Shown: piece after piece, positions 8,482-16,305 of the stretch | Layout: each line of letters opens with the position of its first letter | Numbering within the stretch: position 1 is the first letter of the stretch | Source: Streptomyces sp. NBC_00190 | GTDB lineage: Bacteria > Actinomycetota > Actinomycetes > Streptomycetales > Streptomycetaceae | DNA: 64,000 bases | NCBI RefSeq assembly: GCF_036203305.1 | Contig: NZ_CP108131.1 | Location: forward strand, 6,944,001-7,008,000 | Reading direction: 5' to 3' | Notes under the pieces: model-generated | Seen by the model: the letters and a program-made list of their open reading frames with translations, nothing else | Database searches by the model: none | Told to the model about the DNA's origin: nothing | Translations under genes and position numbers: made by a program

Positions 8482-10391
8482 CCCGCATCAACGAGGCCCT
8501 GGTCCCGGGCGCAGGCCGCCCCGTCGTCGTCGGCGAGTACCCGTACTACCGGGCCGACCCCGCCAACTGGGAGGCGAACCTGCGGGCGTTGCGCGGACTC
8601 GGCGTCGACGTCGTGTCCTGCTACCTGCCGTGGCGGTTCCACGAGACCGGTGAGGGTACGGAGCGGACCTTCGACTTCACCGGCCGGACCGACCCACAGC
8701 GCGACGTGGCGGGATTCCTGGAGCTGGCCGCCCAGGCGGACTTGGCCGTACTCCTCAAACCCGGCCCCTTCATCCACGCCGAGGTCCAGCTCGGCGGGCT
8801 GCCCGACCGGCTCTGCGGGCCCGCGTACACCCCGTACCGCGGCCTGGACGGCACGGTGCTCACCTCCCAGGACAAGCCGCTGCCCAGCCTGCTGGACCCG
8901 GCGGTCGCGGCCGAGGCCGAGACCTGGCTGCGCGCCGTCGCCGACGAGGTCGTGGCCAAGGCCGCGGCGCCCCACGGACCGGTGGTCGCGCTCCAGCTCG
9001 GCAACGAGGGCATGGCCGGCGAGGCGAGCCTGCGCGTCGACGCCCAGGACGCCTCACCGGCCGCCCGCGAGGCCTTCGCGCACTGGCTCACCGAGCGCGG
9101 CCTGACCGACGAGGCCGCACTGGCCGCCCAGGACCTCGACCGGTGGAGCGGCACCCTGCGGGTCCAGTGGTCCCAGTGGTGCGGCCACGCCATCGTGGGC
9201 CTGTGGGACCGGATATCCGACCTCTTCCCGGCCGGCCCCGCCCGGCTGGCCAACGTACCGCTGGCGAGCACCGCGGCACCGGGAGCCCTCGACGCGTGGG
9301 CCGCCCGGCAGCGCGCGGTCAAGGGCTCCCGGCACCTGGCCGGCCACACCGAGTGGGTCGGAAACCCGGCCCGCGACACCGCGGCCTTCTCCTCCCACCT
9401 GACCGGGATCATGCTCGGCGGTACCGATGTGGTCGAGGCCAACTGGGGTTTCACCTGGACCGACGAGACCTACGCCCAGCCGTGCACGCCGGTGTTCAAC
9501 GCGCTGCTGGCGCTGCTGCTGGGCTCCACCACGGTCAGCGTCTACACCGCCTGCGCCGCGGGCAGCTGGGGCGGCCTCGTGGACATGGACCCCGTGGGAC
9601 TGCGCGCCGAAGGCGTCGACCCCGCCCTGCACGCGCCCCCGTACTGCCCGGGAGCCCCGCTCACCGAGGCCGGCGCTCACACCGCGAACGCCGAAGGGCT
9701 GCGGCTGCTGGCCGCGTTCCTCGACCGCTTCGGCGGCCTGCTCCTCGACAGCGAGCCGGAACGCGACGCGCTGGTCCTCCTCGACCGGGCCCTGCCCGAG
9801 TCCGGTGCCTGGCAGCGCGCCGGCCGGACCGCGCTCGGGGAACTCGCCGACGCCGTACAGGAGCAGCTGCGCGAGCGCGGCAGGCTGATCGGCCTGGGAT
9901 GGCTCGACGAGCACCCCCGGCAGAGCGGCGACGGCCAGGGGATCCCCGTCGGGATCCTGCGCGCCGGAGCGCCGCACGGTGGAGCGCCGGACGACCCCGG
10001 GGCGCCGGACGACCCCCGGGCGCCGGGCGAGCTGAGGCTCGCCCCGGACGTCCCGGCCGACGGTGCGGTGGCCGCCTTCGTGGCCGCGCTGCCCTCGGCG
10101 GGCGCACCGCGCCGCACGTCCGAGCACCGGCGGGCGCTCGTACTCGCCCGGACCGGCCCGGGCGGCGTACGGATCACGGGCGCCTTCAACCCGACCGACG
10201 GCGACGACCGGATCACCGGCCCCGACGGCGGGTGGGAGCTGCACCTCCCGGCGGGCTCCGCCGCCGTCGTCGTCACCCGCGGTGACGCCCTGTTGGGCTG
10301 GCTGGCCACCCCGGCCCCGCCGTCCACCGCACCCGTCGCCCTCACCCGGGCCGGCGAGCAGGCCGACGCAACGCGCGTCGCGGCCTCCTGA
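8478..10391 (+). CDS. GH35-like glycoside hydrolase coupled to the azasugar genes
   Basis: A 637-residue protein with a beta-galactosidase-type TIM barrel in the first ~400 residues. VVGEYPYYR opens the barrel, KPGPFIHAEVQLGGLPDRL matches the GH35 PGPYICAEW..GGLP block, and VVALQLGNEG holds the Asn-Glu pair at the acid/base position. A second candidate Glu lies in GHTEWVGNP near residue 292 or in VVEANWGFTW near residue 320. No signal peptide is visible, so it is probably cytoplasmic. The C-terminal part is low-complexity linker plus a beta domain. It starts in the dehydrogenase stop (ATGA). Azasugars inhibit glycosidases, so it could release a glycosylated precursor, act as an insensitive stand-in, or glycosylate the product; none can be chosen from sequence. 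Confidence 0.75.
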   Translation: MTRINEALVPGAGRPVVVGEYPYYRADPANWEANLRALRGLGVDVVSCYLPWRFHETGEGTERTFDFTGRTDPQRDVAGFLELAAQADLAVLLKPGPFIHAEVQLGGLPDRLCGPAYTPYRGLDGTVLTSQDKPLPSLLDPAVAAEAETWLRAVADEVVAKAAAPHGPVVALQLGNEGMAGEASLRVDAQDASPAAREAFAHWLTERGLTDEAALAAQDLDRWSGTLRVQWSQWCGHAIVGLWDRISDLFPAGPARLANVPLASTAAPGALDAWAARQRAVKGSRHLAGHTEWVGNPARDTAAFSSHLTGIMLGGTDVVEANWGFTWTDETYAQPCTPVFNALLALLLGSTTVSVYTACAAGSWGGLVDMDPVGLRAEGVDPALHAPPYCPGAPLTEAGAHTANAEGLRLLAAFLDRFGGLLLDSEPERDALVLLDRALPESGAWQRAGRTALGELADAVQEQLRERGRLIGLGWLDEHPRQSGDGQGIPVGILRAGAPHGGAPDDPGAPDDPRAPGELRLAPDVPADGAVAAFVAALPSAGAPRRTSEHRRALVLARTGPGGVRITGAFNPTDGDDRITGPDGGWELHLPAGSAAVVVTRGDALLGWLATPAPPSTAPVALTRAGEQADATRVAAS

Positions 10392-10395
10392 GAAC

Positions 10396-10442
10396 GCGGG
10401 CGGCGGGACAGCGCACCTGACAGCGCGCCTCCCGCCGCCCGC
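10396..10442 (+). terminator. Strong terminator hairpin ending the azasugar operon
   Basis: GCGGGCGGCGGGA (10396-10408) and TCCCGCCGCCCGC (10430-10442) form a perfect 13-bp stem starting 5 bp after the glycosidase stop. It separates the azasugar operon from the peptide cassette that follows. Confidence 0.75.
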
Positions 10443-10569
10443 CCCTTGCCCCCTCCCTTCCACGGCCTCTCCCGCCGTGTGAAGGGAATTTGGCGGACGT
10501 ATGGAGAAGTTTTGGAGGCCCTCTCCAGGATGGGAGCACAGCCCCCGATCCTGCGAAGGAGGTGCACAG

Positions 10570-10650
10570 ATGAAGAAGATCCAGATCCGTAAGGCCGGCC
10601 CCGTCCGCCTCACGTCTTCCGCTTGTCAGGTCTACCCGAACCCCGCCTGA
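10570..10650 (+). CDS. 26-residue peptide, candidate RiPP precursor or signal peptide
   Basis: A very short gene below usual ORF cut-offs. ATG at 10570 follows a near-perfect Shine-Dalgarno, GAAGGAGGTG (10555-10564), and the frame closes with TGA at 10648-10650. The peptide starts MKKIQIRKAG, continues through a Pro-Val-Arg-Leu-Thr-Ser-Ser stretch and ends with ACQVYPNPA. It has a basic N-terminal half, one Cys, one Tyr and two Pro in the last eight residues, and no hydrophobic signal sequence. A perfect palindrome and then an RRE-like/M50 protease gene follow, as expected for a precursor with its processing enzyme. I do not recognise the family. Coding status rests on the ribosome site and context. 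Confidence 0.65.
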   Translation: MKKIQIRKAGPVRLTSSACQVYPNPA

Positions 10651-10670
10651 CCTCGCGTCAGGTGAGTCCG

Positions 10671-10704
10671 GCATCGGGCCCCGGCCGCGGCCGGGGCCCG
10701 ATGC
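10671..10704. promoter_or_regulatory. Perfect 34-bp palindrome between peptide and protease genes
   Basis: GCATCGGGCCCCGGCC (10671-10686), GC, then GGCCGGGGCCCGATGC (10689-10704); the whole 34 bp equals its own reverse complement. In RNA it gives a very stable hairpin 20 nt after the peptide stop and 35 nt before the protease ATG. A partial terminator or processing stop, making peptide mRNA more abundant than that of the downstream genes, is the likeliest role. Confidence 0.75.
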
Positions 10705-10738
10705 CACCCGGGAGAACAGGCAGAGAGGGAGCAGCGCC

Positions 10739-11959
10739 ATGGCGGACCGAGATCTCCGCAGTTCCGACGACGCGCCGCTGGCGCTCCACCCGCTGGTCTA
10801 CCTGGAGGACGGCGGCGAGGTCACCATCGGCCGTCAGGACACCGACTCCTACGCGATCTTCCCGCCGGACGGCGCCGAGCTGGTACGCCGCCTGCAGGAG
10901 GGGGCCACACCCGCGCAGGCCGCCGACTGGTACGAGGCCGAGTACGGAGAACGCGCCGACGTCGCGGACGTCGTCGAGGCCCTGTACGAACTCGGCTTCG
11001 TCCGTGCGGCGGACGAGGAACCGGCCGCGCCGGAGCCGGTGCGCTGGCAGCGGCTCGGACGGGCCCTGTTCTCGCCGGCCGCCTGGATCTGCTACGGCGC
11101 GATCACCGCCTGGGCGGTGCTGCGCATGCTGCTGGAGCCCGATCTCGTACCGACCGCGCGGGACCTGCTGTTCAGCGACTACTACGCGGTGATCAACGGG
11201 GTCCTGCTGATCGTCGCCGTCCCGCTGATCGCCGTCCACGAGCTGTTCCACGCACTGGCCGGACGCCGCCTCGGCATCCGCTCCCGGACCCGGATGTCGT
11301 ACCGCTTCTACTTCCTCGTGGTCGAGACCTCACTGGACGGCCTGGTCGCGGTGGAGCGCCGCAAGCGCTACCTGCCGATCCTGGCCGGGATGGTCGCCGA
11401 CGTCGTCCTGATCAGCCTGCTGATCACAGTGGCCGACGCCATGGGACCGGGCGGCGGGGACGCGCTCGTCGGCCGGGTGTGCCTGGCCGTGGCGTTCGCC
11501 GCGGTCATCCGGCTGCTCTGGCAGTTCTTCCTCTATCTGCGCACCGACGTCTACGTGCTGATCACCACCGCGCTCGGCTGCGTGGACCTGCACACCACCT
11601 CCGTGCGCATGCTCCGCAACCGGTTCAACCGGCTCGTCGGACGGACCCACCTGCTGGTGGACGAGGGCACGTGGCACCCCGTGGACCGGCGGGCGGCGCG
11701 CTGGTACTCCTGGCTGATCCTCGTCGGGTACACGATCAGCCTGAGCACGTTCCTGCTGGGGCTCGGCCCGGTCTTCCTGCAGATGATCACCGCCTCCCTC
11801 GACCGCTTCGGTGCGGGCCACCGAGCGGACTGGGTCCTCCTGCTCGACTCCTCGGTCTTCCTGCTGCTGACCTTCGCCCAGGTGGGCCTCGCCCTCTGGA
11901 TCGCCGTCAGGGAGCGCCTGCGCAGCCGGCGGTCCCGGCTCGACCACGTCATCGCCTGA
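10739..11959 (+). CDS. RRE-like domain fused to M50 membrane metalloprotease
   Basis: A 406-residue membrane protein. Residues about 10-85 (LVYLEDGGEVTIGR... to EALYELGFV) resemble the PqqD-type winged-helix RiPP recognition element, including the acidic amphipathic LYELGFV end. Hydrophobic helices begin near residue 110. HELFHALAGR near residue 167 is the M50 HExxH zinc motif inside a membrane helix, and several more helices follow up to a basic C-terminus. Proteins of this build cut leader peptides or export small peptides. GGGAG lies 8-12 nt before ATG 10739. It sits immediately after the 26-residue peptide gene, making that peptide its most likely substrate. The protease fold is confident; the RRE match is by pattern only. 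Confidence 0.8.
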   Translation: MADRDLRSSDDAPLALHPLVYLEDGGEVTIGRQDTDSYAIFPPDGAELVRRLQEGATPAQAADWYEAEYGERADVADVVEALYELGFVRAADEEPAAPEPVRWQRLGRALFSPAAWICYGAITAWAVLRMLLEPDLVPTARDLLFSDYYAVINGVLLIVAVPLIAVHELFHALAGRRLGIRSRTRMSYRFYFLVVETSLDGLVAVERRKRYLPILAGMVADVVLISLLITVADAMGPGGGDALVGRVCLAVAFAAVIRLLWQFFLYLRTDVYVLITTALGCVDLHTTSVRMLRNRFNRLVGRTHLLVDEGTWHPVDRRAARWYSWLILVGYTISLSTFLLGLGPVFLQMITASLDRFGAGHRADWVLLLDSSVFLLLTFAQVGLALWIAVRERLRSRRSRLDHVIA

Positions 11960-12010
11960 GGGAACGCCCGGACGGGGTTCCCGACGGCCACTTCTGTGAA
12001 AGGCAGGCCC

Positions 12011-14116
12011 ATGAGCGGCCACTACTGGATCTCCGCTCCGCAGCGCGCGGAGCGCGACCGGCTGCGGGCCGGCCTCGAACTGCCTCCCCTCCTCGCGTCC
12101 GTGGACGCGCACCGGCGGCTGCGCGGCCCGTACACCGCCGCCGGCACCCTGCTCCGGGCCGTCGCCCCCGAAGCGCTCCGCCGCCGGCCCGCCCTCGCCG
12201 ACCGCCACTACATCGAACTCCAGGAGAGCACCCCGGAGCTGAAGCCCCTGGTACCGGCGATCACCCGCGCCCTGGAACAGCAGTCGGCGGCCCCGGGCGA
12301 GGTCAGCCGGTATCCGGCGCGGCTGCACTCGCTGCGCGTCTCGCACGGCCTGGTCGACTTCCTCCTCACCGCGCTGGCCGACGCCGGCGACGGGCCGCGG
12401 ACCCTGGTCGTGGAGAACGTCCAGCACGCGGATGCCACCGACCAGGAGTTCCTGGCGGCCGCAGTGCGAAGGATCCCCGCCGGGCTGCTCACCATCGTGG
12501 TGTGCACCGACGCCGGGGAACTGGCCGATCCGCCGGGCACGCTGTCCGTTTCGCTGCCCGCCGCGCTCGGCGCGTACACGACCAGGATCACGGGCTCGGC
12601 CCCTGCCCCCGTCCCCGACGAGGTGTCCGCCGGTCCCGCCGCGGCTCAGCGGTACGTGGACGCCGACGGCGCCGACGACGATCCCGCGCTGCTGCGCGCG
12701 TACGAGCGGCTGGCCCCCGCCGAGCGGGCCCCCCTGCACGACCGGCGGGCCGCGGACCTGACGGAGCGGGCGGAAGCGGGCGAGTCCTCGCTCCGGCTCG
12801 GGGCCCTGCCGTACCACCTCATGCGCGGCGGCGACCCGGGCGGCGCGGGACTGGACGCCCTGCGGTGGGCCCTGGACCGGTGCAAGTACCTGGGCTTCTA
12901 CCACGCGGCCGCGGAACTGGGCGAGGCGGGCCGACTGGCCGTGGACCCGGCGGAACGCCCCGACCTGTGGTGGATCTTCATCCGGGAGACCGGGGTGTGC
13001 CTGGCGGCCGCCGGCCGCCCCGACGAGTCGGCGGTCCTCCAGGAGGAGGCGCGGACCGCCACCATCGACCCCGCGCACCACATGAAGCTCGCCTACGAGA
13101 TCGGGATGCTCTACGCCCGCCACTACCCCGAGGAACGCCGCGACGAGCGCAAGGCCCGCGCCTGGGTCAACCAGGCCATCGCCATCGCGGACCTGCTTCC
13201 GGACCCGAAGGAGCGCGCTTTCTACTCGGTGTTCAACCGCAACGGCCTCGCCCTGGTGGAGGTCCGGGCCAAGCGGCCCGACGAGGCGCTCCGGCTGCTC
13301 GACGAGGGCATGGAACGGCTGGACCGGGAACTGGGCCTCGGCGAGCGCACCTGGCACCGCGTCGGGCTGCGCTACAACCGGGCCCAGGTCAACGGCATGA
13401 GCGGCCGGCTGGAGGCGGCCCTGGAGGACTACGCCGAGATCATGGACGCGGACAACGACTTCGCCGACCACTACTTCAACCGGGGCAACATCCTGCGCAA
13501 ACTGGGCCGCACCGAAGAGGCCATCGCAGACTACGAGACGGCGCTCGGCCTCGAACCGCCCTTCCCCGAGGCGTACTACAACCGGGGCGACGCCCGGATG
13601 GAACTGGGCGACGCCCAGGGCGCGCTCGCCGACTTCGACCGCACCCTGGAGCTCGACCCCGGGCACGTCGAGGCGCTGCTCGGACGCGCCGGGGTGCTGG
13701 ACGACCTCGGTGAGACGAAGGCGGCGCTGGGGAGCGCGGCCGCCGGACTCGTGCTGGCCCCCGAGCACCCGCATCTGCTGTGCCTGCAAGGGCGCCTGCT
13801 GGCCGAGGACGGGCGGCCAGCGGAAGCGGTCCGCGCCGTCGAGGCCGCGTTGCGCAGCGATCCCGAGCTCGCCGAGGCCTGGGCCGTCAGGGCCGAACTC
13901 GCCTACTCCGCGGGCGACCTGGCCGCGGCCGCGGCGGACTTCGACCGCGCGGTGGAGCTCGCCGACCGTCCCGAGTTCCGCTTCAACCGGGCCGTGGTCC
14001 ACGAGGCGGCGGGCCGTTTCACCGAGGCGGCGGCGGACTTCGACGCGGTGTTCGCCGCCACCGAGGACCCCGACGCGCTCAGCCACCGGGACTCCTGCCT
14101 GCTCGCGGCCGGGTAG
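12011..14116 (+). CDS. TPR-repeat protein with degraded STAND/AAA-type ATPase part
   Basis: A 701-residue protein without signal peptide or membrane helices. Residues about 10-200 resemble the ATPase of AfsR/LuxR-type STAND proteins: LVVENVQHADATDQEFL fits the Walker B region and LLTIVVCTDA the following strand, but I see no GxxxxGK[ST] P-loop before it, so ATP binding is doubtful. Residues about 270-480 are helical, and residues 487-690 are at least five clear TPR units (HYFNRGNILRKLGRTEEAIADY, AYYNRGDARMELGDAQGAL and similar). ATG 12011 has AAAGG upstream; a GTG at 11996 is possible. It follows the M50 gene by about 50 bp. A peptide-binding scaffold or receptor for the 26-mer is plausible. 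No DNA-binding domain is visible. Confidence 0.75.
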   Translation: MSGHYWISAPQRAERDRLRAGLELPPLLASVDAHRRLRGPYTAAGTLLRAVAPEALRRRPALADRHYIELQESTPELKPLVPAITRALEQQSAAPGEVSRYPARLHSLRVSHGLVDFLLTALADAGDGPRTLVVENVQHADATDQEFLAAAVRRIPAGLLTIVVCTDAGELADPPGTLSVSLPAALGAYTTRITGSAPAPVPDEVSAGPAAAQRYVDADGADDDPALLRAYERLAPAERAPLHDRRAADLTERAEAGESSLRLGALPYHLMRGGDPGGAGLDALRWALDRCKYLGFYHAAAELGEAGRLAVDPAERPDLWWIFIRETGVCLAAAGRPDESAVLQEEARTATIDPAHHMKLAYEIGMLYARHYPEERRDERKARAWVNQAIAIADLLPDPKERAFYSVFNRNGLALVEVRAKRPDEALRLLDEGMERLDRELGLGERTWHRVGLRYNRAQVNGMSGRLEAALEDYAEIMDADNDFADHYFNRGNILRKLGRTEEAIADYETALGLEPPFPEAYYNRGDARMELGDAQGALADFDRTLELDPGHVEALLGRAGVLDDLGETKAALGSAAAGLVLAPEHPHLLCLQGRLLAEDGRPAEAVRAVEAALRSDPELAEAWAVRAELAYSAGDLAAAAADFDRAVELADRPEFRFNRAVVHEAAGRFTEAAADFDAVFAATEDPDALSHRDSCLLAAG

Positions 14117-14121
14117 GGACG

Positions 14122-14634
14122 ATGAGCCTGCGGCAGGGCCGGGCCCCGCAGGGCCGGAGCGAGACGGCGGGGCTGTTCACCGAGGCGATGTCACGCCTGG
14201 TGTCCGGGGTCGCCGTGGTGTCCGCACGGCGGGCCGACGGTCGGCCGTGCGGACTGCTGGTGTCCTCGGTCTGCTCGTACAGCGTGCGGCCGCCCTCCGT
14301 GCTGGTGGCGCTGGCCCGCAGCTCGCGGACCTGCCGCGAGCTGGACCCGCGCCCGGGTACGGCCTTCGGGGTCCACCTGCTCGGCGCCGGGGACACCGAC
14401 CTCGCCGCGGTGTTCGCCGGCGGCGCGGAGGACAAGTTCACCGGTGTGCGGTGGAGCTGGGACGACCGGGTGCCCCGGCTGCTCGGCGTGCCCGTGTACC
14501 TGAACTGCCGGGCCGGGGCGGTGTTCACCCACGGCGACCACGTGATCCTCGTGGGCGAGGTCGGGGAGTGCGTCCTGAACGAGGGCGAGCCGCTGGTGTA
14601 CTTCCGGCGGAGGCTCGACTGGCGGCTGGGCTGA
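14122..14634 (+). CDS. Flavin reductase-like FMN-binding protein
   Basis: A 170-residue protein of the HpaC/DIM6 flavin-reductase split-barrel family. It has FTEAMSRLVSGVAVVSAR at the start and GLLVSSVCSYSVRPPSVLVAL, the FMN/substrate strand pair of the family, while HGDHVILVGEV near the end matches the terminal motif. The start codon lies 5 bp after the TPR stop, so it belongs to the peptide cassette. Such enzymes supply reduced flavin to partner monooxygenases or oxidases, yet no partner flavoenzyme is encoded in the cassette. It may act directly on the peptide or serve an enzyme elsewhere. The family call is firm. Confidence 0.85.
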   Translation: MSLRQGRAPQGRSETAGLFTEAMSRLVSGVAVVSARRADGRPCGLLVSSVCSYSVRPPSVLVALARSSRTCRELDPRPGTAFGVHLLGAGDTDLAAVFAGGAEDKFTGVRWSWDDRVPRLLGVPVYLNCRAGAVFTHGDHVILVGEVGECVLNEGEPLVYFRRRLDWRLG

Positions 14635-14642
14635 CGCAGCCC

Positions 14643-15488
14643 CTACCCGCGGCGGCACCGCTCGTGGCCGGCGTTCGCGGGCCGCCCGCCGCCCAGCAGC
14701 GTGCGCTGCGCCGCCTGGAGCGCGGGACCGGGCTCGATGCCCATGTTCTCCACGACCGCGCGCCGCGCGCGGGTGTACGCGTCCAGCGCCCCGGCGCGGC
14801 GCCCGGTGTCGGCCAGGGCGAGCATCAACTGCTCGCGGAACGCCTCGCGCAGCGGATGGCGGGCGCAGAGCTCCTCCAGCTCGCCGACCACCTCGCGGGC
14901 GCGGCCCTGACAGGTGTCCGCACCGATCCGGTCATGTATGAGTGCCAGCCGTTCCTCCTCCAGCCGGACACCGTAGTGCGCGGGCAGTCCCGCCTGGCCC
15001 AGGTCCCCCAGCGGGGACCCGCGCCACATGGCCAGCGCGTCGCGGAACGCCTCGCCCGCACCGCGGCAGTCCCCGGAGGCCAGCAGGCCGCGGCCGAGTG
15101 CGGCCGCCTTGCGGAAGCCGTCGAGGTCCAGTTCTCCCGGACCCACGCGCAGCATGTACCCGGAACCGGCCGTGCGCAGCAGGGGGTGCTGCCGGGGGTC
15201 CCGGCCGCCCTGGCTGTGCCCGGGGTCCAGGGTCCGGCGCAGCCCCGACACGTACATCTGCAGGGTGGCCACCGCGGATCTGGGCGGGCGGCCGTCCCAG
15301 AGTTCGTCGATCAGGGTGTCCACGGAGAAGGTCTTGTTCGCGTGCAGCAGCAGGAGGGCGAGCAGGGCCCGGCGCTTGAGCGCCGTGGGCGTGCACGGGC
15401 GGCCCGCGAGGTGCACCTCGACCGGGCCCAGGATCAGGTACCTGGGGCGGTCCGCGTCAGGAGCGTGCCGAACACCGTAGGCCGTCAT
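14643..15488 (-). CDS. SARP-family transcriptional activator
   Basis: A 281-residue regulator. Residues about 15-105 are the OmpR-type winged helix (YLILGPVEVHLAGRPCTPTALKRRALLALLLL...), followed by LQMYVSGLRRTL. The bacterial transcriptional activator domain (BTAD) follows to about residue 265, with ELCARHPLREAFREQLMLALADTGRRAGALDAY. No ATPase or TPR region follows, so it is the small, pathway-specific type (ActII-ORF4/RedD-like). ATG 15488 was chosen over an upstream start that would add 38 non-conserved residues. SARPs bind direct heptamer repeats and activate antibiotic clusters. It converges on the flavin reductase with an 8-bp gap, so the peptide or azasugar loci are candidate targets. 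Confidence 0.9.
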   Translation of the reverse strand: MTAYGVRHAPDADRPRYLILGPVEVHLAGRPCTPTALKRRALLALLLLHANKTFSVDTLIDELWDGRPPRSAVATLQMYVSGLRRTLDPGHSQGGRDPRQHPLLRTAGSGYMLRVGPGELDLDGFRKAAALGRGLLASGDCRGAGEAFRDALAMWRGSPLGDLGQAGLPAHYGVRLEEERLALIHDRIGADTCQGRAREVVGELEELCARHPLREAFREQLMLALADTGRRAGALDAYTRARRAVVENMGIEPGPALQAAQRTLLGGGRPANAGHERCRRG

Positions 15489-15825
15489 GGATCTCGCCCG
15501 TTTGGCTAACACCGAGTGCCACCCCAAGTCGTGTCGGCGCCGCGGGGCGCCAGTGCTGTCGGTCGACGTGCGAGCCGGAGTCCCCCCGGGTACGCACGTC
15601 ATGGATACGGGTCATCGGACCGCGTGTCACCAGCCGGAACAGGCCAATCGGGGTCAGACAGGCAGAATCCGGCCGCCACGCGACGGCTCCCGAACGCGGT
15701 GCGTCCGGGAGCCCGGCCGGCCCCCGCCACCGCCCCCGTCCCACGTGTCCCACATCGCACGCGGAGGAGGCGTATCCCCGTGGCTTCTGGGAAGGTGCAG
15801 GAACAGGACGGAAGGGTGATGCCGG
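15489..15825. other. Intergenic region between SARP and STAS genes (337 bp)
   Basis: A divergent promoter region. It holds no convincing gene, repeat or hairpin; the short frames here lack ribosome sites and coding character. GAAGGG at 15810-15815 serves the STAS gene start. Confidence 0.5.
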
Positions 15826-16197
15826 ATGATTCCGGGAGCGGACAACGAACGCTTCACCGTCGCGGTGCAGACCGTGGACGGAGCCGTCGTCCTTGAGCTG
15901 GCGGGGGAGCTGGATCACGACACGGCGCAGCCCCTGCGCGATGCCCTCGACGCAGCGGTCACCCAGGGTGGCCGACTGGTGGTGGACCTGTCGGGGCTGG
16001 GATTCTGCGATTCCACCGGGCTGAACGTGCTGCTGCACAGCCGGCTCTCGGCCCAGGAGGCCGGCGGCAGCCTGGAACTGACCGGGCTGCGCGGGTCGGT
16101 CGCCCGGATGTTCCACATCACCGGCGCGGACGGGGTCTTCCCCGTGCACGCCGATGTCGCGGAAGCGCTGGGCGGGGCGAGCGGCCCGCCCCGCTAG
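15826..16197 (+). CDS. STAS-domain anti-sigma factor antagonist
   Basis: A 123-residue single-domain protein of the SpoIIAA/RsbV/BldG type. LVVDLSGLGFCDSTGLNVLL near residues 50-70 holds the conserved Ser that is phosphorylated by the cognate anti-sigma kinase. The following helix and the strand SLELTGLRGSVARMFHITG complete the STAS fold. The unphosphorylated form binds the anti-sigma factor and frees a sigma factor. A HATPase-type anti-sigma protein is encoded about 110 bp downstream on the same strand, so the two probably form a partner switch. No sigma gene is adjacent. Confidence 0.92.
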   Translation: MIPGADNERFTVAVQTVDGAVVLELAGELDHDTAQPLRDALDAAVTQGGRLVVDLSGLGFCDSTGLNVLLHSRLSAQEAGGSLELTGLRGSVARMFHITGADGVFPVHADVAEALGGASGPPR

Positions 16198-16305
16198 CCT
16201 GGCGGAGCCGGCTGCGCGGGCACACGGCCGCGCGCAGTGCGGATGCGCCCCTCGACGCGTTTTGGGACGCGCCACGTCACGTCGACACGGAGGAGTCTGA
16301 CCGTC

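Noticed and set aside
5220..11959. Daptide-type RiPP cluster (aminotransferase, dehydrogenase and M50 protease near a short peptide)
   Set aside because: The dehydrogenase is zinc/GutB-like, an IMPase-like phosphatase sits between, no methyltransferase is present, the peptide does not end in Thr, and a strong terminator separates the two groups. The azasugar signature explains the enzymes better.
15601..15900. Short plus-strand frames between the SARP and STAS genes
   Set aside because: No ribosome sites, Arg/Pro-rich composition and no domain; treated as promoter region.
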